DNA of 13,886 nucleotides, from NCBI GenBank assembly GCA_021286965.1, contig JAJTBK010000019.1, forward strand, positions 1 through 13,886. Reading direction: 5' to 3'. A program made the translations under genes and the position numbers. The notes under the pieces are model-generated. The model worked only from the letters and a program-made list of their open reading frames with translations, was not told the DNA's origin and did no database searches. This document shows, piece by piece, positions 8,250-13,886 of the stretch (within the stretch, counting starts at the first letter, position 1; each line of letters starts with the position of its first letter). The stretch comes from Comamonadaceae bacterium. GTDB lineage: Bacteria > Pseudomonadota > Gammaproteobacteria > Burkholderiales > Burkholderiaceae_C.

Positions 8250-8944
8250 TGCTGCACCACCTTCATGTTCATCGGACGGTACGCATCAGCGCGCATAAAC
8301 AGCGGCGCATCGGCATTTTCCAGGTAATACACATCGGTCTTGCGTGCCACGAATTGGCCATTGCGTGCCACCGTGGTTGTCAGAATCATTTCGGTATGGG
8401 TCGGGCCACCAGAGTTGACGCTGCTGGCGTAATCCGCCGCCGCAGCCAAGCCCACCCCAGCCAAAATTGCCGCATCAACATGCAACGAGCCAAGGCCATG
8501 GGCCACGCCCAGGCCGGCAGCCAATGTGGTGTACATGCCGGGAATAAAGCGCGGACGGTCGCTGTTATGGCGTACCACCTGAGCCTGGTACGTTACCTCC
8601 ATGGCGTTGCCAGGGGCCTGCATCACGGGCGTGCCGCTTTGCACAAACTTGGTAATCAGGAATTCCCGGAAAGCCGTATCAAACGCGCTGGGATTGGGTG
8701 GCAAGGCCACATACAACGGCACACCTGCAGCACCGGTTTGACCCAACGAGCCCAGGGTCTGGCTCACTACGTCGCGCGACACCAGATCCCAATGCCCTGC
8801 CGAGCGCACCTTGAGTTGGCTGGTGTATTGAAAATTTTCTGCTACTGGAATCGGCGCATTGGCACAGCCCGCCAGCGTGATCGCCACTCCCAGCGAGGCA
8901 ATCAAGCCCAAAAACTTACCTTGTACCTTGTACCTTGTACCCAT
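8246..8944 (-). CDS. Unrecognised lipoprotein, first gene of the FlgO-like operon, with a repeat-containing start
   Basis: I do not recognise the family. From the ATG at 8944 it has 232 residues with a signal peptide and the lipobox TLAGC (C27, followed by A), so an outer-membrane lipoprotein is likely. The mature region contains a small-residue, glycine/alanine-rich stretch (about residues 127-165, LAAGLGVAHGLG and AAILAGVGLAAAADY). A strand-like C-terminal part reads TEMILTTTVARNGQFVARKTDVYYLENAD. The start is doubtful. The frame is open back to a TTG at 8980, and ATG 8944 lies 19 bases from the only good Shine-Dalgarno sequence (AAGGAG, 8969-8964). That site is ideally placed for ATG 8957, which is in another frame. 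A 7-bp tandem repeat (8917-8941) covers the first codons. Its stop overlaps the start of the FlgO-like gene, so the products probably work together. Confidence 0.75.
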   Translation of the reverse strand: MGTRYKVQGKFLGLIASLGVAITLAGCANAPIPVAENFQYTSQLKVRSAGHWDLVSRDVVSQTLGSLGQTGAAGVPLYVALPPNPSAFDTAFREFLITKFVQSGTPVMQAPGNAMEVTYQAQVVRHNSDRPRFIPGMYTTLAAGLGVAHGLGSLHVDAAILAGVGLAAAADYASSVNSGGPTHTEMILTTTVARNGQFVARKTDVYYLENADAPLFMRADAYRPMNMKVVQQ

Positions 8945-8957
8945 TATTGACCAACAT
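8916..8957 (-). other. Short out-of-frame ORF with the best ribosome-binding site before the lipoprotein
   Basis: ATG 8957 follows AAGGAG with a six-base spacer, the best start signal in this region. It encodes only MLVNNGYKVQGTR and ends at TAA (8918-8916) directly after the heptamer repeats. ATG 8944 of the lipoprotein lies inside it in another frame. If one repeat unit is removed, this ATG reads straight into the lipoprotein signal peptide (MLVNNGYKVQGKFLGLIASL). It is therefore either a small regulatory upstream ORF or the true start in another repeat state. Confidence 0.45.
8917..8941. repeat. Heptanucleotide tandem repeat, unit GGTACAA (minus strand), about 3.6 copies
   Basis: On the plus strand TTGTACC occurs three times exactly in a row (8921-8927, 8928-8934, 8935-8941), preceded by a partial TACC (8917-8920): 25 bases of perfect period 7. 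It lies in the first codons of the lipoprotein gene. Because 7 is not a multiple of 3, any gain or loss of a unit shifts the reading frame. Confidence 0.9.
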
Positions 8958-9130
8958 ATATCACTCCTTGATATTTCCAAAAACAGGGCGCCGAAAGCCC
9001 CGCCTCACTCCATGCGGCGGGCCATTTTGCAATGGATGACTTGGACAGCACAAGGAAGGAGGTCCCCCCTCCCTCGAACCCCCATATCCGTTGCATCTCC
9101 ACAACAAAATCAAACCCACCGCCTCCCGAA

Positions 9131-10327
9131 TCAGGGCCTGCTGGCACGCTTTTCCAGAATTTCAAACGCCGGCAAAGTCTTGCCTTCGAGCACCTCCAGG
9201 AAGGCGCCGCCGCCGGTGGAGATGTAGCCCACCTGCTTTTCGATACCGTACTTGGCGATCGCCGCCAGGGTGTCGCCGCCGCCGGCGATGCTGAACGCCT
9301 CGGCCTGGGCGATGGCCTCGGCGATGGCGCGGGTGCCGCCAGCGAACTGCTCGAACTCGAACACGCCCACCGGGCCGTTCCAGACGATGGTGCCAGCGGC
9401 CTTGAGCTGCGCCGCCAGGCGCGCCGCCGTCTCGGGGCCGATGTCCAGGATCATGTCGTCGGCAGCGACTTCGGTGGCTTTTTTCACCGTCGCCACGGCG
9501 TCGGCGGCAAAGGTCTTGGCGACCACCACGTCGGTGGGGATCGGCACTTCGGCGCCGCGTGCGGCCATGGCGGCGATCACGGCCTTGGCCTGGTCGAGCA
9601 GGTCGGGTTCGGCCAGGCTTTTGCCAATCCGCAGGCCAGCGGCGAGCAGGAAGGTGTTGGCAATGCCACCGCCGACGATGAGCTGATCGACGTTCTTGGC
9701 CAGGCTTTGCAAGATGGTGAGCTTGGTGCTGACCTTGGAGCCGGCAACGATGGCCGCCAGCGGGCGCTTCGGGTTGGCCAGAGCGGTTTGAATGGCGTCG
9801 ATCTCAGCGGCCAGCAGCGGGCCGGCGCAGGCCACCTTGGCGTACTCGGCGATACCGTAGGTCGTGCCTTCGGCGCGGTGCGCTGTGCCGAAGGCGTCGT
9901 TCACATAGATGTCGCACAGCTGCGCCATTTTTTGCGCCAGTTCGGGGTTGTTTTTCTTCTCGCCCTTGTTGACGCGGCAGTTCTCCAGCAGCACGACCTG
10001 GCCGGGCTGCACGGTGACGCCATCGACCCAGTCGGCCACGAGCGGCACTTCGCGGCCCAGCAGCTCCGACAGGCGTGCGGCCACGGGGGCAAGCGAGTCT
10101 GCGGGCTGGAACGCGCCTTCGGTCGGGCGGCCCAGGTGGCTGGTCACCATGACGGCGGCGCCAGCGGCGAGCGCCATCTCAATGCAGGGCACGGAGGCGC
10201 GGATGCGCGTGTCCTCGGTGATGCGCCCGGCATCGTCCTGGGGCACGTTCAGGTCGGCACGGATGAAGACGCGCTGGCCCTGGGCCTGGCCCTGGGCGCA
10301 CAAATCGGAAAAACGCAGGATGTTCAT
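9131..10327 (-). CDS. pgk: Phosphoglycerate kinase
   Basis: Pgk interconverts 1,3-bisphosphoglycerate + ADP and 3-phosphoglycerate + ATP in glycolysis, gluconeogenesis and, where present, the Calvin cycle. The 398-residue length is normal. The expected motifs occur in order: RADLNVP (23-29), HLGRP (64-68), [12 protein letters not shown] (115-126), NDAFGTAHR (143-151), GSKVSTK (196-202), GGGIANTF (219-226), WNGPVGVFE (326-334), GGGDT (349-353) and STGGGA (370-375). Nothing needed for catalysis is missing. The ATG at 10327 gives the standard N-terminus but has no Shine-Dalgarno sequence. It lies 76 bases downstream of azlD on the same strand and has its own -10-like TACAAT. I saw no clear terminator between it and the lipoprotein operon. 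Confidence 0.97.
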   Translation of the reverse strand: MNILRFSDLCAQGQAQGQRVFIRADLNVPQDDAGRITEDTRIRASVPCIEMALAAGAAVMVTSHLGRPTEGAFQPADSLAPVAARLSELLGREVPLVADWVDGVTVQPGQVVLLENCRVNKGEKKNNPELAQKMAQLCDIYVNDAFGTAHRAEGTTYGIAEYAKVACAGPLLAAEIDAIQTALANPKRPLAAIVAGSKVSTKLTILQSLAKNVDQLIVGGGIANTFLLAAGLRIGKSLAEPDLLDQAKAVIAAMAARGAEVPIPTDVVVAKTFAADAVATVKKATEVAADDMILDIGPETAARLAAQLKAAGTIVWNGPVGVFEFEQFAGGTRAIAEAIAQAEAFSIAGGGDTLAAIAKYGIEKQVGYISTGGGAFLEVLEGKTLPAFEILEKRASRP

Positions 10328-10370
10328 GGTTCGGAGAAAAGAGGAGTGGCTGGCAACAATTGCGGCGCCG

Positions 10371-10376
10371 ATTGTA
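10371..10376 (-). promoter_or_regulatory. Possible -10 box of the pgk promoter
   Basis: On the minus strand TACAAT lies 43 bases before the pgk ATG and matches five of six consensus positions. No recognisable -35 box is found 17 bases upstream. It overlaps a short inverted repeat, ACAAT-N10-ATTGT (10356-10375), around a CGGCGCCG core, which could be an operator or chance. Confidence 0.4.
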
Positions 10377-10403
10377 GGCAGCCCATCCCCCTGCGGCGCT
10401 GAC

Positions 10404-10757
10404 TTACCAGCCGAGTCCGATGTGCAGCGGCAGGTACACCGCCATGCCGACGGCGATGGTGCCCAACATGCCCCGGCGCCAGAAATAATAGGCCGTGGCG
10501 CCCAGCACGGCCGGCCAGCGGGCGTCCTGCCAGGTGGCCAGCAGCGCGCCCTGGGTCATGAAAATTTCCGGCGCGATGACGGCGGTGAGCGCCGCCAGCG
10601 GGGCGTACTTGAGGCCGCGCCGGAACCAGTCGGGCAGCGGCAGCTCGCGCTGCGGGAGCATGAAGAAGGCGCGCGTCACCAGGGTGATGACGGCCAGGCC
10701 GAGGATCGCCAGCAGGGGCTGCACCCAGGCGCCGTCGGTGAGCACGAAGGAGGTCAT
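10404..10757 (-). CDS. azlD: AzlD family small subunit of a branched-chain amino-acid exporter
   Basis: This small membrane protein of 117 residues has about four hydrophobic segments. [20 protein letters not shown] followed by [19 protein letters not shown] (about 26-64) is the family signature (TR-x-x-F-x-LP, LP, LKY-x-P-x-A). AzlD works with the larger AzlC in exporting branched-chain amino acids and analogues, as known from azlCD of Bacillus subtilis and brnFE of Corynebacterium glutamicum. The actual substrate here is not shown. The open frame extends upstream to 11024, but that part overlaps azlC. The ATG at 10757 is preferred because it overlaps the azlC stop as ATGA and has GGAG nine bases upstream. 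Confidence 0.9.
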   Translation of the reverse strand: MTSFVLTDGAWVQPLLAILGLAVITLVTRAFFMLPQRELPLPDWFRRGLKYAPLAALTAVIAPEIFMTQGALLATWQDARWPAVLGATAYYFWRRGMLGTIAVGMAVYLPLHIGLGW

Positions 10758-11461
10758 GGGCGCCGCTCCAGCGCCTGCACCACCAGACCGGTGGCCACGG
10801 CAGCGGCCACGGCGACCAGGATGTTGAGCTTGAGCGGCAAGGCAAACGCCGCCACCGCCGCCGTCGCCGCGACACCGGTGGCGAGCCAGGTGGCGCGGTC
10901 CGAGAGCAGCGACAGCAGCACCCCGAGCACCGCCAGCACGCCGGCAAAACCCAGCCCCCAGGACAGCGGAATCGCCTCGGCCAGGACGATGCCGGCGATC
11001 GAGGGCAGCTGCCAGGCGAGCCAATTGACGCTGGCCGCACCCCAGAAATACGGCACCTGCTCGGGCGCGGGCCGGGGCGTGGGAAAGCGTTTAAGGAAGG
11101 AGACGAAGATCACGTCGCCGCTGAAGTAGCCCATCCACAGGCGCTGGCGCCGGGGCAAATGGCCAAAATAATGGCGCCACATGGCGCTGAAGATAACGAA
11201 GCGCAGGTTGACGCAGGCCGCCGTCAGCCACACCACCCACAGCGGCGCCCCGACGACCAGCAGGGGCAGCACCGCCAGCTGCGCGCTGCCGGCATACACC
11301 AGCAGCGACATCGCCAGGGCCCAGGGCAGCGCGATGCCGCCCTTGACCATGGCCACCCCGGTGACCAGACCCCAGGCGCCAATGCCGACGCCGGTGGCCA
11401 GCATGTCCTGCACCCCGAGGCGAAAGCTCGGCTGCGCCCACAGCGCCGGGGGCGCGCTCAC
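10754..11461 (-). CDS. azlC: AzlC family large subunit of a branched-chain amino-acid exporter
   Basis: This membrane protein of 235 residues has several hydrophobic helices. Family marks are the start-proximal [22 protein letters not shown], with its charged entry and first helix, then YAGSAQLA (56-63) and [10 protein letters not shown] (84-93). With AzlD it should form an exporter for branched-chain amino acids. I chose the GTG at 11461 ([10 protein letters not shown]) because it overlaps the TGA of fmt as GTGA and gives the usual AzlC length. The longer open frame up to 11635 lies inside fmt and is low-complexity. The next ATG (11404, MLATG) would cut into the first helix. Coupling to fmt at one end and azlD at the other makes it part of the def-fmt operon. 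Confidence 0.9.
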   Translation of the reverse strand: MSAPPALWAQPSFRLGVQDMLATGVGIGAWGLVTGVAMVKGGIALPWALAMSLLVYAGSAQLAVLPLLVVGAPLWVVWLTAACVNLRFVIFSAMWRHYFGHLPRRQRLWMGYFSGDVIFVSFLKRFPTPRPAPEQVPYFWGAASVNWLAWQLPSIAGIVLAEAIPLSWGLGFAGVLAVLGVLLSLLSDRATWLATGVAATAAVAAFALPLKLNILVAVAAAVATGLVVQALERRP

Positions 11462-12429
11462 GGCGCCGGCGCCGGCGCGCCCAGCACCTGCCCCGGCTGC
11501 AGGGCAAAGCCACGCAGGAATTCTCCCGCCGCCAAACGTTTGCCGCCAGCGCGCTGCAGCTGCGTCAGGCGCAGCAGGCCGCTGCCGCAGGCAACGACGA
11601 CGCCGTCTGCATTTGCAGAAAGAATCTGGCCGCAAGCCATATCTGGCAAGCGCGAGGCGCTATTAATTTCGCAGCACCACAATTTAATCACCTCAGCCCC
11701 CAGGGTGGTGCTGGCGCCCGGAAACGGGTCGAAGGCACGGATGCGGCGCGCAATCTGCGCGGCGTCTTGCGTCCAGTCCACGCTGCTCTCGGCTTTTTCG
11801 ATCTTGTGCGCGTAGGTCACGCCCTCGGCCGGCTGGGGCTGCGGCTGCAGCTGGTCGGCCTGGGCCAGCGCCGCGACGATCAGGCGCCCGCCCTGGGCCG
11901 CCAGGCGGTCGTGCAGCCGCGCGGTGCTCTCTTGCGCGCCAATGGGCAGCGCCTCGCGCAGCAGCATGGCGCCGGTGTCCAGGCCGGCGTCCATCTGCAT
12001 GATGGTGACGCCGGTCTCGGCATCACCGGCCTCGATGGCGCGGTGGATGGGCGCGGCGCCGCGCCAGCGCGGCAGCAGGCTGGCATGGATGTTCAGGCAG
12101 CCCCGGCGCGGCGCATCGAGCACCCACTGCGGCAGGATCAGGCCGTAGGCGGCCACCACCATGGCCTCGGCCTGCACGGCGGCGATGGCGGCCTGCGCCG
12201 CCTGTGCGTCCTCGGGGAACTTGCCATCGAGGCGCAGGCTGCGCGGCTGTGCCACGGCAATGCCGTGCTGCAGCGCGCATTGCTTGACGGGCGAGGCTTG
12301 CAGCTTCATGCCGCGCCCGGCGGGGCGGTCGGGCTGGCTCAGCACCAGGGCCACCTCGTGGCCGGCGGCAAGCAGCGCCTCCAGGGCGACGCGGGCAAAT
12401 TCCGGCGTGCCGGCAAAAATCAGCTTCAT
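11458..12429 (-). CDS. fmt: Methionyl-tRNA formyltransferase
   Basis: Fmt formylates Met-tRNAfMet using 10-formyl-tetrahydrofolate, making the initiator for bacterial translation. The 323-residue length is near the family norm (E. coli 315). The N-terminal formyltransferase domain starts [12 protein letters not shown]. It carries [13 protein letters not shown] (31-43) and the active site [17 protein letters not shown] with N113 and H115, then D151 in MDAGLDTG. The C-terminal OB-like tRNA-binding domain begins around [11 protein letters not shown]. In that domain [13 protein letters not shown] is an unusual segment encoded by AT-richer DNA that resembles the dispersed palindrome (see 11629-11664). 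The ATG at 12429 follows def by 10 bases and has no Shine-Dalgarno sequence, so translation is probably coupled to def. Its stop overlaps the azlC start. Confidence 0.96.
   Translation of the reverse strand: MKLIFAGTPEFARVALEALLAAGHEVALVLSQPDRPAGRGMKLQASPVKQCALQHGIAVAQPRSLRLDGKFPEDAQAAQAAIAAVQAEAMVVAAYGLILPQWVLDAPRRGCLNIHASLLPRWRGAAPIHRAIEAGDAETGVTIMQMDAGLDTGAMLLREALPIGAQESTARLHDRLAAQGGRLIVAALAQADQLQPQPQPAEGVTYAHKIEKAESSVDWTQDAAQIARRIRAFDPFPGASTTLGAEVIKLWCCEINSASRLPDMACGQILSANADGVVVACGSGLLRLTQLQRAGGKRLAAGEFLRGFALQPGQVLGAPAPAP
11629..11664 (-). repeat. Possible decayed copy of the dispersed palindrome inside fmt
   Basis: Read on the minus strand the stretch starts AATAGCGCCTCGCGCT, which matches 13 of 16 bases of AATAGCTGCTAGCGCT at 6714-6729. 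It continues TTGCCAGATA, similar to TTACCAGTCA at 4576-4585, and ends in GCTTGCGGC, similar to GCTAGCAGC. The arms no longer pair well. It encodes about [13 protein letters not shown] of Fmt in frame. The match was found by eye; with a GC-rich background and a short motif it may be chance. Confidence 0.3.
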
Positions 12430-12439
12430 GGGGCCGGGC

Positions 12440-12952
12440 TCAGTCGCGGGCGGCTTCGCGCTGCTGCTTGAGCAACTTGGTCTTGATGCGGCCCTGTTTG
12501 AGCTGCGAGAGGTAATCGACGAACACCTTGCCGCGCAGGTGGTCCATTTCGTGCTGCAGGCAGACGGCGAGCAAGCCCTCGGCCTCGATCACGCGCTCCT
12601 GGCCCTGGGCATCGAGGGCGCGCACGTGCACCGCCACCGAGCGCTCGACGCCGTCGTAAATGCCGGGCACCGACAGGCAGCCCTCGTCGCCGACCTGCTT
12701 TTCAGGGCTGGCCCAGACGATTTCGGGGTTGATGACGACCATGGGCTGGTCGCGCGCCTCGGAGACGTCGATCACCACCACGCGCTCGTGCACGTCCACC
12801 TGCGTGGCGGCCAGGCCGATGCCGTTGGCGTCGTACATGGTGGCCAGCATGTCGGCCACCAGGGCCTGGATGCGCGCGTCCACCGCTTGCACGGGGGCAG
12901 CCACCTTGTGCAGGCGCGGATCGGGGTAGCAAAGAATCGGGAGAATTGCCAT
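12440..12952 (-). CDS. def: Peptide deformylase
   Basis: Def removes the formyl group from the N-terminus of new proteins, undoing the modification introduced by Fmt, whose gene follows directly. The protein has 170 residues, the normal size. All three metal/active-site motifs are present: GIGLAATQ (44-51), EGCLS (90-94, metal ligand C92) and QHEMDH (133-138, ligands H134 and H138, catalytic E135). The start [14 protein letters not shown] is the expected one. The ATG at 12952 has no Shine-Dalgarno sequence. It is the first gene of the def-fmt-azlC-azlD operon. The promoter should lie in the AT-rich gap shared with the divergent LysM gene. Confidence 0.97.
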   Translation of the reverse strand: MAILPILCYPDPRLHKVAAPVQAVDARIQALVADMLATMYDANGIGLAATQVDVHERVVVIDVSEARDQPMVVINPEIVWASPEKQVGDEGCLSVPGIYDGVERSVAVHVRALDAQGQERVIEAEGLLAVCLQHEMDHLRGKVFVDYLSQLKQGRIKTKLLKQQREAARD

Positions 12953-12961
12953 GGTCAGAAT

Positions 12962-12981
12962 GAAAATATGTCGTTATTTTC
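12962..12981. repeat. AT-rich inverted repeat in the def / LysM divergent promoter region
   Basis: GAAAATA (12962-12968) and TATTTTC (12975-12981) are exact reverse complements with a six-base spacer, 10 bases before the def start codon. The stretch 12960-12990 is the most AT-rich part of this gap and probably holds the def promoter. The repeat could be an operator or only part of the promoter. The whole gap is 172 bases. Confidence 0.4.
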
Positions 12982-13077
12982 GCTATTTTTACGGACGCTT
13001 GCAGTTGCGTTTTCCAATAAGCGTTGCCCAATCAAGGGCTTGGGCTGAGAATCTGCGATCGTTTGACATGACTTTTT

Positions 13078-13101
13078 GCCGCCAGACTGGGCTCTGGCGG
13101 C
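13078..13101. other. Perfect 9-bp hairpin in the leader of the LysM gene
   Basis: GCCGCCAGA (13078-13086) and TCTGGCGGC (13093-13101) are exact reverse complements with a 6-base loop. The hairpin lies 24 bases before the LysM-gene ATG. A T-run (13073-13077) precedes it on the plus strand and none follows, so it is not a standard terminator in either direction. A TTGACA sits just upstream (13063-13068), but the -10 position 17 bases on would fall at the stem/loop junction and does not look like a -10 box. Confidence 0.5.
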
Positions 13102-13124
13102 GCCAATGAGAGGGGGCGTTTTCC

Positions 13125-13886
13125 ATGCATCAACCCAATAACTACACCCAGGCCGTCACCTGCGCGCTGGGCCTGGCGGCCGCACTCGCCACCTCTGCGC
13201 CAGCCTGGGCGCAAGCGCACTACCCCATCACCGCCGCACAGCGCGCCACCGCCGAACAAACCGCCGCCAAAGGCATCCCCGAGGCCGAACTGGCCGCCAA
13301 CGCCCCCGACACCTACGTCGTCAAGCGCGGCGACACGCTCTGGGGCATCTCCGGCATGTACCTGCAGCGCCCCTGGCGCTGGCCCGAGCTGTGGGGCATG
13401 AACATGCAGGCCATTGCCAACCCGCACCTGATCTACCCCGGCCAGACCCTGTACCTGGAGCGCAGCAACGGCATGGCGCGCCTGTCCACCAGCCGCAACG
13501 GCAGCACCGACGTGCTGCGCCTGTCGCCACGCACGCGCGCCGAAAGCCTGTCGGACCTGGCCCTGCCCACGCTCAAGCCGCACCTGATCGAGCCCTTCCT
13601 GGTCGAGCCCATCGTCGTCGATGCCGATACGCTGGAACACGCGCCACGCGTGGTCGCCACCACCGAGGAGCGCGTGCTCATGGCCAGCGGCGACAAGGCC
13701 TATGTGCGCGGCGACCCGGCCAAGCCCCTGCTGCGCGAGCCGGGCGAGCCCCGGCGCTTTCAGATCTACCGCAACGCCACCGCCCTGAAAGACCCAGTCA
13801 CGGGCGAAATCCTGGGCTACGAGGCGCAGTACCTGGGCAAGGCCGATCTGCTGCGCGGCGAGGGGCTGGAAGAGTCGTCGGACGAC
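13125..13886 (+). CDS. Exported LysM-domain peptidoglycan-binding protein (runs off the right edge)
   Basis: The frame is open from ATG 13125 to the end of the window, 254 codons with no stop, so the C-terminus is missing. A signal peptide (hydrophobic core about 10-22) ends in SAPAWA|QAH, a good signal peptidase I site after residue 29. A LysM domain follows at about 63-111. It starts with the typical TYVVKRGDTLWGIS, contains RWPELWGMN and ends IYPGQTLYL, so the protein should bind peptidoglycan in the periplasm. The rest, about 112-254, is not recognised beyond general similarity to LysM proteins of this kind. It is divergent from def; in Burkholderiales this LysM gene often precedes dprA, which would lie beyond the edge. 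AGGGGG eight bases before the ATG is a modest ribosome-binding site. Confidence 0.9.
   Translation, partial: MHQPNNYTQAVTCALGLAAALATSAPAWAQAHYPITAAQRATAEQTAAKGIPEAELAANAPDTYVVKRGDTLWGISGMYLQRPWRWPELWGMNMQAIANPHLIYPGQTLYLERSNGMARLSTSRNGSTDVLRLSPRTRAESLSDLALPTLKPHLIEPFLVEPIVVDADTLEHAPRVVATTEERVLMASGDKAYVRGDPAKPLLREPGEPRRFQIYRNATALKDPVTGEILGYEAQYLGKADLLRGEGLEESSDD

Noticed and set aside
8944..9165. A 73-codon minus-strand open frame between pgk and the lipoprotein gene
   Set aside because: It overlaps the pgk end and the lipoprotein start, has no recognisable domain or ribosome-binding site, and ends at the lipoprotein start region.
9032..10402. A 456-codon plus-strand open frame over pgk
   Set aside because: It is a shadow of pgk; its composition is unlike a real protein and it has no motif.
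13032..13640. Minus-strand open frame of 202 codons opposite the LysM gene
   Set aside because: The plus strand has a signal peptide and a LysM domain; the minus-strand product is low-complexity G/V/A/D sequence.

Overview
The window is GC-rich bacterial chromosome with tightly packed, mostly conserved genes. The gene content and order point to a betaproteobacterium of the Burkholderiales, probably the family Comamonadaceae: an MFS gene sits between uvrA and ssb, def-fmt lies divergent from a LysM-domain gene, and there are two copies of a TAGCTGCTAGCGCT-type palindrome that I associate from memory with Comamonadaceae intergenic regions. This is inference from sequence patterns; no database was searched.

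Layout from left to right. The start of ssb runs off the left edge on the minus strand. An MFS transporter (minus) follows, divergent from uvrA (plus). uvrA converges on a large methyl-accepting chemotaxis protein (minus), and a hairpin with T-runs on both sides separates them. Next, all on the minus strand, come pyrF with its own strong terminator, a two-gene lipoprotein operon (an unrecognised lipoprotein, then a FlgO-like lipoprotein), pgk, and the operon def-fmt-azlC-azlD. A LysM-domain exported protein is divergent from def and runs off the right edge on the plus strand.

Most of it is housekeeping: DNA repair (UvrA, SSB), pyrimidine synthesis (PyrF), glycolysis (Pgk) and maturation of translation products (Def, Fmt). 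Def and Fmt handle the two ends of the N-formyl cycle. Their operon continues by stop/start overlaps (GTGA, then ATGA) into AzlCD, a probable branched-chain amino-acid exporter.

The least ordinary part is the lipoprotein pair at 7689-8980. Its base composition looks less GC-rich than its neighbours. The first gene carries about 3.6 tandem copies of a 7-bp unit exactly at its start. The only good ribosome-binding site there serves an ATG in the wrong frame for the present copy number. By my frame arithmetic two, three or four copies would give three different translation states, which makes it a candidate phase-variable locus. The other points worth a second look are the palindromic repeat doubling as a terminator, a possible decayed copy of it inside fmt, and a promoter in front of pyrF placed as for a leaderless mRNA. 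I found no rRNA, tRNA, CRISPR array, insertion sequence or prophage. No stretch over 300 bases lacks a gene.
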